In this document: positions 43,590 through 52,423 of the stretch, piece after piece
Numbering within the stretch: position 1 is the first letter of the stretch
How the letters are laid out: every line of letters starts with the position of its first letter
Origin: Virgibacillus sp. MSJ-26
GTDB lineage: Bacteria; Bacillota; Bacilli; Bacillales; Amphibacillaceae
Length of the DNA: 64,000 nt
Assembly (NCBI RefSeq): GCF_018918075.1
Contig: NZ_JAHLPW010000018.1
Coordinates: 1-64,000 of the forward strand
Reading direction: 5' to 3'
Notes under the pieces: model-generated
Database searches by the model: none
Told to the model about the DNA's origin: nothing
The model's input: only the letters and a program-made list of their open reading frames with translations
Position numbers and translations under genes: made by a program

Positions 43590-45521
43590 ATGGTAATGAA
43601 TATCCCTGATTCACCTTCAAAAAACAAACCCGTAAGAAATCAATTTACACAGAAGCTTTTACGTAATGTCTCTCCTCATCTCGAACTATTTGCTGCTCTT
43701 TTAAGTGGGTTCATCGTGTTAATGGCATGGATTTTTGTAGATTTTGTTTCTACACCTGTCTGGATTAGCTTAAATTTGCTCGCTTATATAATTGGTGGAT
43801 TTTATAAGGCAAAAGAAGGTATTGAAGAAACAATTGCCAATAAAGAATTGAATGTTGAAATGTTGATGATTTTTGCCGCGATAGGTGCAGCAATTATTGG
43901 TTATTGGACTGAAGGAGCTATTCTTATCTTTATATTCGCTTTATCTGGCGCTCTTGAAACCTATACATTAAATAGAAGTAATAAAGAAATTTCATCTTTA
44001 ATGGAGTTACAACCAGAAAAGGCGCTATTAATTACCAAAGAAGGAGAAGAAACTATACCAGTATCTGAACTTGTAGTTAATGATATTATTTTAGTTCGAG
44101 CAAGTGAAAGAATCCCGGCAGATGGGATTGTTATCAAAGGGACAACAACTGTTGATGAAAGTACCATTACTGGTGAATCGATTCCCGTTAATAAGGATCA
44201 AAATCAAGAAGTGTTTGCGGGCACAGTTGCACTTAATGGGACTATTTCTGTAAAAATTACTAAACCAGCATCAGAAACTCTTTTCCAAAAAATTATTGAA
44301 CTTGTTCAAACAGCTCAAGATGAAAAATCACCTTCTCAACTTTTTATTGAAAAGTTTGAGGGAAAATACGTTAATATAGTCCTCATTTCCGTTGTAATTA
44401 TGATGTTCTTACCATATTTCATTTTTGGTTGGTCTTTAGCTGACAGCATTTATCGGGCATTAATTTTGTTGGTAGTGGCTTCTCCATGTGCTCTAGTTGC
44501 TTCCATTATGCCCGCTACTTTATCAGCTATATCTAATAATGCGAAACATGGTGTTCTTTTTAAGGGCGGCGTACATCTCGAGAGCTTAAGTCAAACAAAA
44601 GCGATTGCTTTTGATAAAACTGGTACACTCACTCAAGGAAAACCCGTTGTAACTGACGCCTATTTTCGTGAAGATTTAAATAAAGACCAGGTTCTTGCCA
44701 GTATCGGGGCTATTGAAAAAGAATCAACTCACCCCCTTGCGAAAGCTATAACTACCTTTAGTGCTCCTCAGCTTGAAGAACATAACGTCTCAATTAAAAA
44801 CATGAAAACGCATAGTGGTGAAGGTGTTTCCGCATTAATTAATGGTGAACTATGGAAAATAGGGAAACCTGATTTTATAGGCGAGAAACTAATTGACGAC
44901 TTTCAGCAAGGAATCACCTCAAAACTTGCAAATGAAGGAAAAACAGTAGTTTGTGTGATAGCGGGGGAAAAAGTAATTGCCGCATTTGGTTTAAAAGATG
45001 TTGTTAGAGAGAGCGCCAAGCAGGCAATAACAACACTTAAAGGAAAAGGAATATATACTGTTATGTTAACAGGTGATAATGAATTGACAGCGAGAGCCAT
45101 CGCTCAAGACGTCGGTGTAGATCGCTATATAGCCAATTGCTTGCCAGAAGAGAAAGTTGAGCATATCCAAAGTTTAAATGCAGAATACGGAAATGTAGCT
45201 ATGGTTGGCGATGGAATTAATGATGCACCAGCCTTAGCCACCGCTAATATCGGGATCGCTATTGGTGAGGGAACTGACGTAGCATTAGAAACAGCAGATG
45301 TTGTTTTAATGAAGAATGAATTGAATAAAATGACAAATGCCATTGATCTTTCTAAAAGAATGAGCCGTGTTGTTAAACAAAATATCATCTTTTCACTCAG
45401 CATCATTGCTGTTTTAATTTTAAGCAACTTCCTCCAAATCATCGATATGCCCCTAGGTGTTATCGGACATGAAGGGAGTACCATATTAGTTATACTAAAC
45501 GGATTGAGATTATTGAAATAA
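43590..45521 (+). CDS. pfeT: Fe(II)-efflux P-type ATPase PfeT (P1B-4)
   Basis: This 643-residue metal-transporting ATPase resembles PfeT (formerly ZosA) of B. subtilis. It has no N-terminal metal-binding domain. The membrane motif is SPC in VVASPCALV, and the HEGST motif in the last helix is of P1B-4 type. Catalytic motifs are TITGES, AFDKTGTLT (phosphorylated Asp) and GDGINDAP. It exports ferrous iron and protects against iron and peroxide stress. The start at 43590 is 8 nt after AGGAGG. PerR and Fur boxes precede it. Confidence 0.92.
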   Translation: MVMNIPDSPSKNKPVRNQFTQKLLRNVSPHLELFAALLSGFIVLMAWIFVDFVSTPVWISLNLLAYIIGGFYKAKEGIEETIANKELNVEMLMIFAAIGAAIIGYWTEGAILIFIFALSGALETYTLNRSNKEISSLMELQPEKALLITKEGEETIPVSELVVNDIILVRASERIPADGIVIKGTTTVDESTITGESIPVNKDQNQEVFAGTVALNGTISVKITKPASETLFQKIIELVQTAQDEKSPSQLFIEKFEGKYVNIVLISVVIMMFLPYFIFGWSLADSIYRALILLVVASPCALVASIMPATLSAISNNAKHGVLFKGGVHLESLSQTKAIAFDKTGTLTQGKPVVTDAYFREDLNKDQVLASIGAIEKESTHPLAKAITTFSAPQLEEHNVSIKNMKTHSGEGVSALINGELWKIGKPDFIGEKLIDDFQQGITSKLANEGKTVVCVIAGEKVIAAFGLKDVVRESAKQAITTLKGKGIYTVMLTGDNELTARAIAQDVGVDRYIANCLPEEKVEHIQSLNAEYGNVAMVGDGINDAPALATANIGIAIGEGTDVALETADVVLMKNELNKMTNAIDLSKRMSRVVKQNIIFSLSIIAVLILSNFLQIIDMPLGVIGHEGSTILVILNGLRLLK

Positions 45522-45539
45522 GACTGAATGTATGGATAG

Positions 45540-45652
45540 TACAAAAATGCGGGCCACTCGTTTAGTAACGTACGAACTGCGGTCCGCCAAGCGGGGGGGA
45601 TCAATGTTACTGCTCGGGAGCAGTGGTTTTAATGTTAATAGTTCCTGGTAAA
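45540..45652. repeat. dispersed repeat family A, middle-module copy (A4)
   Basis: GCGGGCCACTCGTTTAGTAA, then CGTACGAACTGCGGTCC, GCCAAGCGGGGG and ATCAATGTTACTG, are shared with the copy at 49745 and in part with A1. It lies after pfeT. Confidence 0.55.
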
Positions 45653-45658
45653 CAGTAA

Positions 45659-45720
45659 AAATCCGAACAACTTTTTTGCCTTTTCTACAAAGCGAACTCA
45701 AAATTGTTCGGATTTATTAT
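45659..45720. terminator. terminator between convergent pfeT and yfkH
   Basis: The 12-bp perfect stem AAATCCGAACAA / TTGTTCGGATTT has a 33-nt T-rich loop. Confidence 0.7.
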
Positions 45721-45760
45721 TTTATCGTCCTGTCCAAACGAATATAACTTTCTCGACTTA

Positions 45761-46588
45761 TTATTCTTTCTTCACATGCGTGAAATCTTCTCGTATCGCG
45801 TTAATAACGCCACCTAGAATAATAATGAATCCAGATATATAAAACCAAATCATTAAAATAATAATAGCTCCTAGGCTTCCATAAGTGGCAGAATAATTCC
45901 CTAACGTATCAACGTAAAATGAAAATCCATAAGAGACGAGTTGCCAACATAACGTGGAAAAAACAGCCCCGAATGCTGCTTCTTTGAAATAAATTTTATG
46001 ATTTGGTATGAACTTATAGACGAATAAAAAGACAGTAAAAAACACAAGTGAAGATATACTCCATCTCAGTGCGTCCCAGATTTGAATAAAATCTTCAGTC
46101 AATCCAAATAAAGAAAATAAGTATATGCCAATACTCCTACCTAATACTTGAAGTAAAATAGCGATGACAATGACACCAATCATCGAAACGGTCATCAAAA
46201 TAGCTACGAGGCGAGCAATGAAAAAGGAACGATCTTCTTCCACATTATAAGCGCGATTTAATGCCCTTCTAATCGCATTCACACCATTGGATGCCGACCA
46301 CAATGTTCCAATTATACTAAAAGACAATAAACCCGTATTTTGGTTATTGACGATATCTGCAAGGTTTGAACTAATGAAATCCATGGTTTCTGTCGGAACT
46401 ACTGATCCGAGTAAATTCAAAAGAATCTCTTCATCTAAAGGCAAATAACCTAGCAACGTGATACTAAATAATAAAAGTGGGAAAAGTGATAGCAGGAAAA
46501 AATAAGCAAGTTGAGCCGATAGACCGAAATAGTCACCATCTATCACTCGCTTATACAGTTCTTTACTAAAATAAACAATGGTTTTCAC
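45761..46588 (-). CDS. yfkH: YihY/BrkB family inner membrane protein (YfkH-like)
   Basis: This 275-residue protein has six hydrophobic helices and the YihY signatures GLSAQLAYFFLLSLFPLLLF and SNGVNAIRRALNRAYNVEEDR. The ATYGSLGAIIILMIWFYISGFIIILGGVIN segment is the family's most conserved. Its function is uncertain; it was once mistaken for ribonuclease BN. The GTG start follows GGGAG. It is 30 bp downstream of the YtxH gene, so the two form an operon. Confidence 0.87.
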   Translation of the reverse strand: MKTIVYFSKELYKRVIDGDYFGLSAQLAYFFLLSLFPLLLFSITLLGYLPLDEEILLNLLGSVVPTETMDFISSNLADIVNNQNTGLLSFSIIGTLWSASNGVNAIRRALNRAYNVEEDRSFFIARLVAILMTVSMIGVIVIAILLQVLGRSIGIYLFSLFGLTEDFIQIWDALRWSISSLVFFTVFLFVYKFIPNHKIYFKEAAFGAVFSTLCWQLVSYGFSFYVDTLGNYSATYGSLGAIIILMIWFYISGFIIILGGVINAIREDFTHVKKE

Positions 46589-46618
46589 GATATTCTCCCA
46601 CTTTCAATCGACCACGTC

Positions 46619-46912
46619 TTAATATTCAATATGGTCGGTGTTACCCGTGATCGTCTCTAATGATTCTTCAACATCATTTAGAGTGTTGATTGCTTTTTCA
46701 AGACTACCCGTTACCGTATTGTTGATTCGGTCAACTGTGGAACGAATATCTCCTACTGTTTGTGATGGATTTTTAACCAAGTTTCCAGTTGTCGCTTTAG
46801 CTTGGTTTAATTTACTCTTTGTATAAGCTCGTGCTTCAGAATCGAATAATGTTGTTAATCCTCCAGCAATTGCTCCTACGATGACTCCAATAATTAGTTT
46901 ACGCTTACCCAT
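46619..46912 (-). CDS. YtxH domain-containing protein
   Basis: This 97-residue protein has an N-terminal glycine-rich membrane helix (LIIGVIVGAIAGGLTTLF) followed by a long amphipathic helix, the pattern of YtxH/gas-vesicle-like stress proteins. Function is unknown. The start follows AAAAGGAGAGG. It is the promoter-proximal gene of a two-gene operon with yfkH. Confidence 0.8.
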   Translation of the reverse strand: MGKRKLIIGVIVGAIAGGLTTLFDSEARAYTKSKLNQAKATTGNLVKNPSQTVGDIRSTVDRINNTVTGSLEKAINTLNDVEESLETITGNTDHIEY

Positions 46913-46998
46913 TGAGTACCTCTCCTTTTGTTATATGTTGTGCAATCTCATTATATACGTAAATAGTGATATATTCACGTAAGGATGTGTTTTGCTTT

Positions 46999-47664
46999 TT
47001 AATTGAGCGGTGCAATGCAGGCTTCATCATTATTTTTAGCCGCATTTACATAAGTATCCACATCATAAGCCTTCATCTCGTCCATATTAATTTGCTGAAT
47101 AAATTGCTTTGCTCTGGCTGGTTGGATTTGTCGAGGGGTAATCCACTCATCTTCCATATCCTTTGGCAAAATAATCGGCATGCGATGATGGATATCTCGC
47201 ATAAAATCATTCGCATCTTTAGTTAGCATGGTACAAGTAAACAATTGTTCATCACCTTGTTGCCATTTATCCCAAAGGCCTGCAAAGGCAAACAGACGAC
47301 GATCTTGTAATTGAATCCGTTTAGGTTGATTGCTGTCGTCGGTCTTTTTCCATTCATAAAAACTATCAGCCACAATCAAGCATCTCTTCCTTGCCATAAG
47401 ATCTTTAAAGCTGGGTTTTTGATCTGCTGTTTCGCTTCTCGCGTTGATCATTTTATAGCCTATTCTCGGATCTTTAGCCCACGAGGGAACGAGACCCCAT
47501 TTTAAATACCCAGCTCTTTTTTCTTCACCATCATGGATAATGGCTAGTACATTTTGTCCTGGAGCGATATTGTAGCTTGCCTCATAGTTTTTAATAGGAC
47601 TTGAAAGCCCAAATTCTCTTAAAATCTCAACTTCTTCAGCAAGTAAAGTATACCTACCGCACAT
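46999..47664 (-). CDS. yedK: SOS response-associated peptidase, YedK/HMCES family
   Basis: This 221-residue SRAP protein crosslinks to abasic sites in single-stranded DNA and shields them. The catalytic Cys2 (MCGRYTL) is exposed after Met removal. Asn in MINARSET, Glu in DSFYEWKK and His in HHRMPIILP complete the active site. The start follows AGGGAGG. No LexA box was recognised upstream. Confidence 0.93.
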   Translation of the reverse strand: MCGRYTLLAEEVEILREFGLSSPIKNYEASYNIAPGQNVLAIIHDGEEKRAGYLKWGLVPSWAKDPRIGYKMINARSETADQKPSFKDLMARKRCLIVADSFYEWKKTDDSNQPKRIQLQDRRLFAFAGLWDKWQQGDEQLFTCTMLTKDANDFMRDIHHRMPIILPKDMEDEWITPRQIQPARAKQFIQQINMDEMKAYDVDTYVNAAKNNDEACIAPLN

Positions 47665-47707
47665 ATTTATAGCCTCCCTCTAGTTCCGAAATATCGGTCA
47701 GTATCAA

Positions 47708-48703
47708 CTAAAAAATACTTAAATCCCACTGAGAAGCGATATGTCGTAAAAGCCTTATGCCTGCCACGCTGTTGCCTTGCTTATCAAGAGCGGGCCCATA
47801 CACACCGATACCACATCCATCGATAAAAGGTAAATTCTCTTCTCTCACTCTAGCTGGAGATAAAGCAATAATTCCACCAGACACGCCACTTTTAGCAGGG
47901 ATTCCTACGTAGGTTGCAAACTTTCCTGACGCGTCATACATCCCACAAGTGAGCATCAACGCTTTCGTAATCCGTGCGATTTGTCTTGGAATGATTTCTT
48001 CATAAGAATCAAGGTCCATACCATCATTAGCAAGAATCAGGCCGATACGAGCTAAATCATCAACCGTTATTTCGATGGAACATTGTTTAAAATATGTTTC
48101 TAAAGTCATATTCATATCGGATTCCAAAGAACCTGTTTCAAGTAAATAATAGCCGATAGCACGATTACGCATGGATGAATCCCGCTCGGATTCGTACACT
48201 TCTGTGTTAATAGATGGACGATAGCCGAGCATTTTTTCTAATATATCTATTATCGTTTTAAATTTTTCGTCTGGTGTTTTTCCTTTTAACATGGAGGTCA
48301 CTGTAATAGCCCCTGCATTGATAAATGGATTTAATGGTTTATCTAGCTTTTTCATTTCTAAATGCATAATTGAATTAAATGCTTCACCAGTTGGTTCTAC
48401 ATCAACCCGGTCAAGTACATACGATACTCCTCGATCCATACATGCGACGATGAAACTTATCACCTTTGAGACACTCTGAATAGTAAACGGAATATCCACA
48501 TCTCCCGATCTAATTTCCATTCCATTTTTACCTAATATCGCAATACCTAGATGCTCTGGATTAGCTTCTTTTAATAAAGGTATGTATGAAGCAACTTCCC
48601 CTTCACTCGTATGCTTACGGTAAAAAGAAACCCAGTCATCGACATATTCCTGAAGCCATTCTTTATTTTGTTCCGTATTAAAATTCGCCGTACCTTGTAC
48701 CAT
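47708..48703 (-). CDS. glsA: glutaminase A
   Basis: This 331-residue serine-dependent glutaminase hydrolyses glutamine to glutamate and ammonia. It has the beta-lactamase-like fold with the TIQSVSKV (SxxK) motif near residue 75. NPFINAGAI and the C-terminal AKSGVSGGI loop are also characteristic. The ATG at 48703 follows GGGGG by 7 nt. Its glutamate could feed the osmolyte pool, but no genetic link is seen. Confidence 0.93.
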   Translation of the reverse strand: MVQGTANFNTEQNKEWLQEYVDDWVSFYRKHTSEGEVASYIPLLKEANPEHLGIAILGKNGMEIRSGDVDIPFTIQSVSKVISFIVACMDRGVSYVLDRVDVEPTGEAFNSIMHLEMKKLDKPLNPFINAGAITVTSMLKGKTPDEKFKTIIDILEKMLGYRPSINTEVYESERDSSMRNRAIGYYLLETGSLESDMNMTLETYFKQCSIEITVDDLARIGLILANDGMDLDSYEEIIPRQIARITKALMLTCGMYDASGKFATYVGIPAKSGVSGGIIALSPARVREENLPFIDGCGIGVYGPALDKQGNSVAGIRLLRHIASQWDLSIF

Positions 48704-48851
48704 CACGTAACCCCCAGTCACTTATATATATTAAAAATATCCTTATATTTATAAGTCAATGATGTGAATTTAATTTCTTTATTTACTCAAAATATATACG
48801 AAAGAAAAGCAAGTAGCAACAAAAAGAAAACACAGTACTCATTTATTAGAT

Positions 48852-48880
48852 AAAAAAACGTTTGATTGGGTCTCAAACGT
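48852..48880 (-). terminator. Rho-independent terminator of plsC
   Basis: The stem ACGTTTGA / TCAAACGT is followed by seven T on the minus strand. Confidence 0.8.
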
Positions 48881-48896
48881 CTTTTATGGTTTTACT

Positions 48897-49670
48897 TTAT
48901 TGTTGTTCAAGTGAGTCTTCGTATATGATTGGTTCAGGTGTTATTACTTTTCCATGCTTAATTAACATGGTTTCAATTGATGTTTTTAAGTCGTTCGCTA
49001 GTTCACCATTCGTTTTACTTTCATATTCTTCAGGATAAACAGGTTTTCCTATTGTCACTGAAACTTCTGCTCGTTTCACCTTTCCATCATTCGCTTCGAG
49101 CATCAGACTCGTTCCATCAATTGCCAGTGGAACAATCGGTACTTTCGCACGTGTTGCTAAGCGAAAACTACCAGACTTAAACGGGCTAAGTTTACCTGTC
49201 TTACTCCGGGTCCCCTCCGGAAAAACGACTATCGAATGGCCATCTTGTAAACTCTTGATCCCTTTTTGAATGGCTTTAACTGATTGGCGCCGGTCACTTC
49301 TATCCATAAATACGCATGATAAAAGTTCCATCCATTTATTGATAATCGGCAAACGCTGAATTTCCTTTTTCGCAATGAAACCAACAGGTTTATCTAAATG
49401 GCCGAGTAATACTAAGATATCAAATAAACCTTGATGGTTCGCCACATATAGAGCAGCCCCATCCGGTAAATTTTCATTTCCTTTTACATCAACGGTTGAT
49501 CCTATTTTATTCAACACTTTTTGCGAGACCATCTTTGGTGTTTTAAATATAATCTCATCTACTTGCCTCCCACTGTTATTTTTTGATAACTTTTTAGCTT
49601 TATATAATGGAAACAAACTACCTAAAACGAGTAATGTGGCATACGTATATATCATGATAGTAAAAAACAT
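48897..49670 (-). CDS. plsC: 1-acyl-sn-glycerol-3-phosphate acyltransferase
   Basis: This 257-residue membrane-associated acyltransferase forms phosphatidic acid. The N-terminal membrane helix is FFTIMIYTYATLLVLGSLF. The catalytic HX4D is NHQGLFD near residue 80, and the glycerol-phosphate-binding motif is FPEGTRS. The start at 49670 follows AAAGGAGG; the frame stays open further upstream only by running through repeat A5, which is not coding. Confidence 0.9.
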   Translation of the reverse strand: MFFTIMIYTYATLLVLGSLFPLYKAKKLSKNNSGRQVDEIIFKTPKMVSQKVLNKIGSTVDVKGNENLPDGAALYVANHQGLFDILVLLGHLDKPVGFIAKKEIQRLPIINKWMELLSCVFMDRSDRRQSVKAIQKGIKSLQDGHSIVVFPEGTRSKTGKLSPFKSGSFRLATRAKVPIVPLAIDGTSLMLEANDGKVKRAEVSVTIGKPVYPEEYESKTNGELANDLKTSIETMLIKHGKVITPEPIIYEDSLEQQ

Positions 49671-49744
49671 CTTGATGACCTCCTTTGCCAACAATATAAT
49701 TATACCTTGTTTATTAGATTGTTCAACTGAACCATAGAAGATGA

Positions 49745-49880
49745 TCAAGTGAGCTTGCCTGTATGATGATGACCAAATGTTAAAACGCCGGGCTAGCAAT
49801 GTACTGACTTTGCCTTGCCAAGCGGGAGGGGCCAATGTTACTGATCAAAAAGAAGTGATTTAATTGATGTTAAGTTTACT
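49745..49880. repeat. dispersed repeat family A, middle-module copy (A5)
   Basis: ACGCCGGGCTAGCAATGTAC corresponds to ACGCCCGATTAGCAACGTAC of A1. GCCAAGCGGGAGGGGCCAAT and GTTACTG correspond to A4. It lies upstream of plsC. Confidence 0.55.
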
Positions 49881-49886
49881 ATTTAA

Positions 49887-49922
49887 TAAAAAACCGCTGA
49901 ATGTGCAGCACATTCAGCGGTT
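49887..49922 (-). terminator. Rho-independent terminator of the CAP-domain gene
   Basis: A perfect 15-bp stem AACCGCTGAATGTGC / GCACATTCAGCGGTT has a one-base loop and a T run on the minus strand. Confidence 0.9.
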
Positions 49923-49935
49923 AAAATCTCTTATT

Positions 49936-50778
49936 TTATTTTCCAATAAATTGTTGTGTCCAGTGATTACCCTGTTCTACAAACCCTACTCCAATATGGG
50001 TGTAATCCCCGTTTAGGATGTTTGCACGGTGACCTTCACTGTTCATCCACGCGTTAACAACTTCTTGCGGAGTACGTTGTCCTTTAGCGATATTTTCTCC
50101 AGCTGTACGATAAGAAATTCCGTAACTCTGCATCATGTCAAATGGCGAACCATATACAGGACTATTATGATCAAAATAACCATTTTTAGCCATGTCATTT
50201 GATTTTTCTTTTGCTACACGGCTTAGTTCCGTGTCTATTTCCAATGGACTTAAGCCATATTTAGCACGTTCATTATTAGTTAATTCAACAACCTCTTGTT
50301 CGTATTGACTAAGTTGAGATGTTGATTCTTGGTTAGGCTGTTCTTGCTCTTGTTGTGGTTCTTCTTGATTTGGCTGCTGTGCTTCTGGTTTTTCAACTGG
50401 CTTTTCAACTTCTTCTTTATCAGTATTCTCTACAGGTGTTTGGGTTTGCTCTTCTTCAGATTTCTCTTCTGGCGTATCGGTCTCAGGCTGCTGTGGTGAT
50501 TCTTCTACTTTATCATTATTAGGTTTTTCAACATTTTCATTTTTATCATTGTTGAAATCCCATTTTATATCTAAACCTGGAAAACAGTTTTTGAAGAGAT
50601 CACTTAAATGACTTCCCGTCTCCTCATGCCACTTACCATTTAGAAAATAGTAAGTATGTACTTTATTATATGATAGATTCGGAGATTGATCACTTACTGA
50701 TGCTGCAGAGCTAGTAAATACCCCTCCAAATAATATTGCTGCTGATAGAACACTTGCTGTTCCAATTTTCTTAAGCAT
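49936..50778 (-). CDS. secreted CAP-domain protein (YkwD-like)
   Basis: This 280-residue exported protein has a signal peptide (to about residue 26), then a short region with a Trp/Tyr-rich patch. A long low-complexity Glu/Gln/Pro linker follows (about 80-150). The C-terminal CAP/SCP domain has LTNNERAKYGLSPL, HNSPVYGSPF, GENIA and WMNSEGHRANIL. Similar proteins occur in spore coats and cell walls of bacilli. Biochemical role unknown. The start follows GGAGTG. Confidence 0.88.
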   Translation of the reverse strand: MLKKIGTASVLSAAILFGGVFTSSAASVSDQSPNLSYNKVHTYYFLNGKWHEETGSHLSDLFKNCFPGLDIKWDFNNDKNENVEKPNNDKVEESPQQPETDTPEEKSEEEQTQTPVENTDKEEVEKPVEKPEAQQPNQEEPQQEQEQPNQESTSQLSQYEQEVVELTNNERAKYGLSPLEIDTELSRVAKEKSNDMAKNGYFDHNSPVYGSPFDMMQSYGISYRTAGENIAKGQRTPQEVVNAWMNSEGHRANILNGDYTHIGVGFVEQGNHWTQQFIGK

Positions 50779-51154
50779 TTCCTTACACTCCTTCGTGTTG
50801 TTTTTTGGTACAACATAACTATATCACGGCTTTTTTGTAATATAATAGGAGCATTTTTCCAGTGTTAAATAAAATTAGATTTAAAAGATTCTCACAGGAT
50901 AAAACCTTATTTTATCTATGTATCTCGTTAGCTAATTCATGGTTTAATAGGAAAATTCTTCGTATCAGTCCAACAGTTGTAAAAAAAAAGATATTGACAC
51001 CCTTTCGAACTCTAATGCTATGTTACAAGCAGAGCTGTTTTGTAATGAAAACGTCACTTGATTCAGTGCCAGTATTGGTTTACGGTAATAGTATTGTTTC
51101 TTATAGTGTGAAAAAGTAATTATATCGTTTACCATATTTTTCATGTATTTTTAG
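50779..51154. other. intergenic region upstream of mreBH
   Basis: This is AT-rich DNA between divergent genes. A plus-strand frame of 85 codons (50862-51119) has no ribosome binding site and no recognisable protein features, so it is not called a gene. No convincing promoter for mreBH was identified here. Confidence 0.4.
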
Positions 51155-51186
51155 TTTATCTACCCCCTTATAAAAAGGTAGATAAA
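51155..51186 (+). other. hairpin in the mreBH leader
   Basis: A perfect 10-bp stem TTTATCTACC / GGTAGATAAA has a 12-nt loop about 45 bp before mreBH. There is no T run after it. The left arm ends in ACCCCC, which resembles the -35 of SigI promoters, but no matching -10 (CGAA) was found. Confidence 0.45.
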
Positions 51187-51231
51187 AGAACATCTATAGA
51201 TAGGGAAAATTGTCAACAATGGAGGATAAAC

Positions 51232-52239
51232 ATGTTTTCTACAGAAGAAATTGGAATTGACCTAGGTACTGCAAATATATTAATCTATTCAAAATCTAAA
51301 GGTATTGTCTTAAATGAACCAGGTGTCGTGGCAATTGACATTAATACTAAAAAAGTTGTCGCCGTCGGGGCTGAAGCTAAAGAAATGATTGGGAAAACCC
51401 CACGAAATATTGTGCCTATCCGACCTTTAAAAGAGGGAGTTATTGCTGACTATGATGTCACCGCTCAAATGTTAAAAGAGCTATTGAAGCGTGTGAGTAA
51501 AAAGATGGGACTGTCCGTGAGAAAGCCGACTGTTATCGTTTGTACCCCAACAGGAAGTACTGCTGTTGAACGACGGGCCATCCATAATGCGATTGCCAGT
51601 TATGGTGCTAAAAACATTCATATTATTGAAGAGCCGGTCGCTGCTGCCATCGGTAGTGATTTACCAGTTGACGAACCAATTGCTAATGTCATTGTTGATA
51701 TCGGTGGAGGCACAGCAGAAGTGGGGATTATTTCATTCGGTGGTGTCGTTTCATCCAATTCTGTTCGCATTGGCGGAGACAAATTAGATGAAGAAATCGT
51801 TCAATATGTCCGTAAAACATACAATATTATGATTGGTGAACGGACAGCTGAAAGTGTAAAAATGGAAATTGGTTACGCTTATGAAGATCACGAAGAACAA
51901 GAGATGGATATACGCGGACGAGATATGGTGACCGGTTTGCCTAAAACAATCACTATTTCATCTCAAGAAATCTATAGTGCAATTAAAGAGTCACTTGAAC
52001 GAATTTTAGAGGCAATCCGCGCGACCTTAGAGACTTGCCCACCCGAATTAAGTGGTGATATTGTCGACCACGGTATTGTTTTAACAGGCGGAGGCGCATT
52101 ATTAAAAGGAATGAAAGACTGGCTTGCATCAGAAATCGACGTTCCCGTCCACATTGCACCCAATCCACTTGAAGCCGTAGCAATCGGCACAGGCAAAGCC
52201 ATTAAAATGATTTCCAAATTACAAAAAGCAGCGAAGTAA
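51232..52239 (+). CDS. mreBH: cell-shape protein MreBH (actin-like)
   Basis: This 335-residue bacterial actin guides lateral cell wall synthesis. The phosphate-binding motifs are [14 protein letters not shown] and [13 protein letters not shown], with [10 protein letters not shown] near the C terminus. [20 protein letters not shown] and the ending KLQKA match MreBH rather than MreB or Mbl. The start follows TGGAGG. It is monocistronic, as in B. subtilis. Confidence 0.92.
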   Translation: MFSTEEIGIDLGTANILIYSKSKGIVLNEPGVVAIDINTKKVVAVGAEAKEMIGKTPRNIVPIRPLKEGVIADYDVTAQMLKELLKRVSKKMGLSVRKPTVIVCTPTGSTAVERRAIHNAIASYGAKNIHIIEEPVAAAIGSDLPVDEPIANVIVDIGGGTAEVGIISFGGVVSSNSVRIGGDKLDEEIVQYVRKTYNIMIGERTAESVKMEIGYAYEDHEEQEMDIRGRDMVTGLPKTITISSQEIYSAIKESLERILEAIRATLETCPPELSGDIVDHGIVLTGGGALLKGMKDWLASEIDVPVHIAPNPLEAVAIGTGKAIKMISKLQKAAK

Positions 52240-52244
52240 TTAAA

Positions 52245-52345
52245 AGAGGATGGGACACAGCGAAGTATTTTTCCGAGGCTAATAACGCTCACTTAAAAAT
52301 GTTTGTCATTTAATAACCAATACCTAGTTTTGTCCCAGCCCCCTT
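52245..52345. repeat. dispersed repeat family C copy (C2)
   Basis: AGGATGGGACA and TGTCCCAGCC form an inverted pair around about 75 bp, matching the layout at 31093-31203. It begins just after mreBH. Confidence 0.55.
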
Positions 52346-52388
52346 TCTTCTTTGCTAATGACGTCTTAAATCTTTTCTCATAAAAACA

Positions 52389-52417
52389 TTTACAAATATT
52401 TCAGAATATACTATACT
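52389..52417 (+). promoter_or_regulatory. promoter of a candidate small RNA or leader
   Basis: TTTACA (52389-52394), a 17-nt spacer and TATACT (52412-52417) form a near-consensus promoter in a gap with no gene. Confidence 0.7.
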
Positions 52418-52423
52418 GTATAT

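Noticed and set aside
49671..49835. Longer plsC starting upstream at 49835
   Set aside because: The extra 55 codons run through repeat A5, have no ribosome binding site and resemble no acyltransferase N terminus, while 49670 has AAAGGAGG.
50862..51119. Plus-strand ORF of 85 codons upstream of mreBH
   Set aside because: There is no Shine-Dalgarno sequence, the composition is that of AT-rich intergenic DNA, and it has no recognisable domain.
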